A model generated the notes under the pieces. That model had not been told where the DNA came from. It made no database searches and worked only from the letters and a program-made list of their open reading frames with translations. Shown in pieces: positions 61,844 through 64,000 of a stretch of 64,000 nucleotides of DNA. The position numbers and the translations under genes are program-made. Origin of the DNA: Altibacter lentus (GTDB lineage Bacteria; Bacteroidota; Bacteroidia; Flavobacteriales; Flavobacteriaceae); NCBI RefSeq assembly GCF_000746845.1, contig NZ_KN050846.1:1628963-1692962 (forward strand). The letters run 5' to 3'. How positions within the stretch are numbered: position 1 is the stretch's first letter; the number at the start of each line of letters is the position of its first letter.

Positions 61844-63285
61844 TTGATCAAAAGATTTAGGAACGGAACAATCAAGCCGGTAGTATCACTATCATTCTGT
61901 GCCCACACTTCTATAAAATCTCCAGGTGCCAGTGTAGTGGTCCCCGTGAATGAAACAGCTCGCACATCACCGCCCCCGATTACTTTTGTCGACACGGCGG
62001 TGGGTGTCAAGATAACTCCGTTCCTTGCGATAAAGAAGGTAAAGAACTTGTTACTTCCTAAAGCATCCACGGTGAATGATGCCTGTATATTAAATTTTCT
62101 CGTTTTTGTACCATCGTAGGCAATTCGGTTATTTACTGTAGCCGTAGTTCTAAATAGTTCTGTGGACACGGTAGTTCCTAAGATCTTGGTTCTCCCTGCA
62201 GCCCCCGTTGCCGTAAAATTGGTTGTAGCCGGTGTTGTGATGTAAATATTTCCGGTGGCTACGTCATCGTTTTCAACCGTAATTCCAGGCGAATTGACCG
62301 TCCACTTTTTGGAAAAATTAAAACCCACATAAGGAGATGTTCCTACTACGTAAGTTCCTCCTCCATAAAATACAACATCCTTTAAAATTGCATCACTGGT
62401 AATAGAGCTAATACCAGTCACTCGTATACCGGTTCTCCCGGCTAGCACATTACTATAGCCTCCTACCTTTTGGATCAGATCGAAAGTCCCGGTGAATGTT
62501 TCGAAAGTCCCTGTATTATTGGAGTCCCAACCTTCATTACTAAGCAATAAACGACTAATATTCGTGTAGGTAATTCCGTTGGTATTACCTGCATACTGTA
62601 CAATACTTAAAAACACGAGTCCGAAACCGCTTATAGTCCCAACCGAGTTCGAACTTGCCACCACACAGTCTCTAAAGATGATATTTTGGGCAGGGGTTCC
62701 AGTAAGTTGAAATACAGTTCCGCCCGCTCCCGGTGCCGACAATGTAAGACCACGTATGCTCCCTCCAGTGGCTCCTGTGAACAAAACACCTCCGGAACGT
62801 AGAAGAATATCCTCGTTGGTATCGCGTCCCGTAATGTAAGAATTGTTCATTTCTATGGGAGCGGCCAGAGCGACCGTCCCATTAATTTCGTACAAGGTAT
62901 TTGCTGTAAGGAGGTATCTTGTACCACCACCGGCTGTGAGCTCAGGAGCTAGGTCTGCCGCTGATTTGATAAGCTTGTAGTTGTTTCTTTTGTCTGTATC
63001 TGAAGCCATTTTCACCCATGAGGTGATTGTGGTATCATAATAGAAATAAGCTCTTATAGTTGTATCAAACACCAGTAGACTGTTGGCAGGAGTCGAAATA
63101 GCAGTTCGCTGTGCCGTGGTCATTCTGGGGACGAGCAATCCGCTATTCGATGAGCTAATCTCAAGCATCGACGAAGGATTTGGCGTGGTCGTGCCCATAC
63201 CAATTTGGGCAGTGGTTTGGGTAACCATAACGGGCACCAAGATAAATAATAGCGCCAACGATAAGTAGGAAAAAGGGTTATTCAT
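61840..63285 (-). CDS. Exported protein with beta-rich repeats and jelly-roll-like C terminus
   Basis: A 481-residue protein with a signal peptide (to about residue 27). Residues about 28-95 contain the IGMGTTTPNPSSMLEISSS and LLVPRMTTAQRTAI pattern that begins many Bacteroidota surface and tail-fibre-like proteins. The middle (about 130-330) is rich in G, T and N and reads like a beta-helix (GGSIRGLTLSAPGAGGTVFQ, IIFRDCVVASSN). The last 100 residues (KTRKFNIQASFTVDALGS ... LAPGDFIEVWAQND) resemble a TNF/C1q-like jelly roll. No T9SS sorting domain is seen. A paralogue follows upstream. The function is unknown. Confidence 0.7.
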   Translation of the reverse strand: MNNPFSYLSLALLFILVPVMVTQTTAQIGMGTTTPNPSSMLEISSSNSGLLVPRMTTAQRTAISTPANSLLVFDTTIRAYFYYDTTITSWVKMASDTDKRNNYKLIKSAADLAPELTAGGGTRYLLTANTLYEINGTVALAAPIEMNNSYITGRDTNEDILLRSGGVLFTGATGGSIRGLTLSAPGAGGTVFQLTGTPAQNIIFRDCVVASSNSVGTISGFGLVFLSIVQYAGNTNGITYTNISRLLLSNEGWDSNNTGTFETFTGTFDLIQKVGGYSNVLAGRTGIRVTGISSITSDAILKDVVFYGGGTYVVGTSPYVGFNFSKKWTVNSPGITVENDDVATGNIYITTPATTNFTATGAAGRTKILGTTVSTELFRTTATVNNRIAYDGTKTRKFNIQASFTVDALGSNKFFTFFIARNGVILTPTAVSTKVIGGGDVRAVSFTGTTTLAPGDFIEVWAQNDSDTTGLIVPFLNLLIN

Positions 63286-63425
63286 AAGGCAATTAATGTT
63301 TTAAAAAATCGTGCGAATGTACACTACAAAGTGTCAGCTTGTTATAAGAATATGTTAAATATTACATCCTTAAGACAACTGTCTGTGCTACATTAAATTA
63401 CCTATTGTAGTTCTAGTTAAAAACC

Positions 63426-64000
63426 CTACTTGATACTGAGATTCAATGAAAAAACGGTAATGGAGGTTGTTCCACTTCCTACCAATCGTTGCCCCCAGAT
63501 CTCAATATATTCATTAGGTGCGAGTTCCACGGTTCCCGAGATCGAGTTACTGGAAATATCGGCGGTGTTGTTCACTCTAAAAAGGGTGTTCGTTTCAGTA
63601 AGGGTGGTCGTTCCATTCTTTTTGATGAAGAACGCATAAAAGTCTCCTGTACCACTGTTCCCTCTAACCGATAGGGCTGCATTGAACTGAAAGGTTCGTG
63701 TCTTTCTTCCGGTATACGTGATCCGGTTATTTTGTGGTGAAGTGACACGAAATAGGTTTACCGCAGTGGTAGAATTACTACCTGAATTTCCGGTTAAATT
63801 AAATTCACTATTGTTGGTCACAGATTGTACGAATCCTGTGGTGATCGTTCCGTTATAGTACAGGTTACCCGCAGCAACATCGTCCGACTCCCTTGGGATC
63901 CCGGGGCAGTTCACGGTCCATGCATTGGTAAAGTTATAGCCCGGAAACGATCCAGCAGTGTATCGCTTTACATATTGTGTGCTTGTTCCGGAAAAAGCGG
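63426..64000 (-). CDS. Paralogous exported protein, C-terminal part (partial at window end)
   Basis: The frame is open without a stop from 63998 to the stop at 63426-63428, so the gene continues beyond the window; the apparent GTG at 63914 is not a real start. About 191 residues are visible: a FTNAWTVNCPGIPRESDDV segment matching the same part of the neighbouring gene, then NRITYTGRKTRTFQFNAALS and VELAPNEYIEIWGQR, again the jelly-roll-like end. The two are tandem paralogues. The role is unknown. Confidence 0.75.
   Translation of the reverse strand, partial: AFSGTSTQYVKRYTAGSFPGYNFTNAWTVNCPGIPRESDDVAAGNLYYNGTITTGFVQSVTNNSEFNLTGNSGSNSTTAVNLFRVTSPQNNRITYTGRKTRTFQFNAALSVRGNSGTGDFYAFFIKKNGTTTLTETNTLFRVNNTADISSNSISGTVELAPNEYIEIWGQRLVGSGTTSITVFSLNLSIK

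Noticed and set aside
63714-63914. Complete 162-residue gene starting with GTG at 63914
   Set aside because: The frame is open upstream to the window edge and continues the similarity to the neighbouring paralogue, so the gene is a partial one.

Overview
The window comes from a bacterium of the family Flavobacteriaceae (phylum Bacteroidota), probably an aerobic, gliding, environmental (likely marine) strain. Supporting evidence is the SprA type 9 secretion translocon, a RemB-like gliding protein, C-terminal type A sorting domains on secreted proteins, an alternative complex III operon (actABCDEF) joined to ctaCD, a GT117/DUF2723 membrane protein, and Bacteroidota-type promoters (TTG or TTTG, about 19-23 nt, TAnnTTTG). 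It looks like ordinary chromosome: nearly all genes are housekeeping or conserved flavobacterial genes, and I see no integrase, transposase, phage structural cluster or CRISPR array.

Layout. 1-3433 (+): end of a NifU-like gene, dodecin, a DUF255 thioredoxin lipoprotein and an MscS channel. 3448-6730 (-): tolC-like, hlyD-like and tsaB. 6824-8858 (-): a membrane and copper-handling cassette (degenerate thioredoxin-fold protein, SCO1, DUF420/CtaM-like, small CxxC membrane protein). 8993-11985 (-): ctaB, two oxidase subunit III genes and subunit IV. 12140-13234 (+): metallo-beta-lactamase-fold enzyme. 13231-18067 (-): three tandem TonB paralogues followed by the RemB-like protein. 18092-26732 (-): ruvA-sprA-gcvH-vanZ. 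26812-31142 (-): maeB, queG and ruvB; 31298-31807 (+) is a redoxin. 31988-43741 (-): actA-B-C-D-E-F-ctaC-ctaD, the quinol-to-oxygen branch of respiration; the SPOR protein gene (+) diverges from it. 44407-50230 (-): secreted and outer-membrane proteins (lipase-like, DUF6252-like lipoprotein, beta-barrel, leucine-rich repeats). 50512-54980 (-): rimP-nusA-infB. 55139-57039: tandem UspA, a lipoprotein and a membrane protein of unknown role. 57040-57904: tRNA-Gln with two tandem partial copies of its 3' end. 57905-61843 (+): GT117/DUF2723 protein and a polysaccharide deacetylase. 61840-64000 (-): two paralogous exported proteins with a jelly-roll-like C terminus; the second runs off the window.

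How the genes work together. The actA-ctaD operon and the separate ctaB/subunit III/IV and SCO/DUF420 groups together supply most of a terminal respiratory chain: menaquinol oxidation by ACIII, electron transfer to an aa3-type oxidase, haem O synthesis and CuA delivery. SprA, RemB, the TonB proteins and the sorting-domain proteins form the envelope, secretion and gliding side.

I did not find a clear new multi-gene system. The best unexplained signals are an intrinsic-terminator-like hairpin in the short leader of rimP-nusA-infB (possible attenuator), the 145-bp tandem repeat carrying tRNA-Gln 3' ends and terminators, a helix-hairpin-helix domain fused to ActC, a TonB-like domain inside RemB next to three TonB genes, and dyad-symmetric sites between ctaB and the metallohydrolase and before the third tonB.
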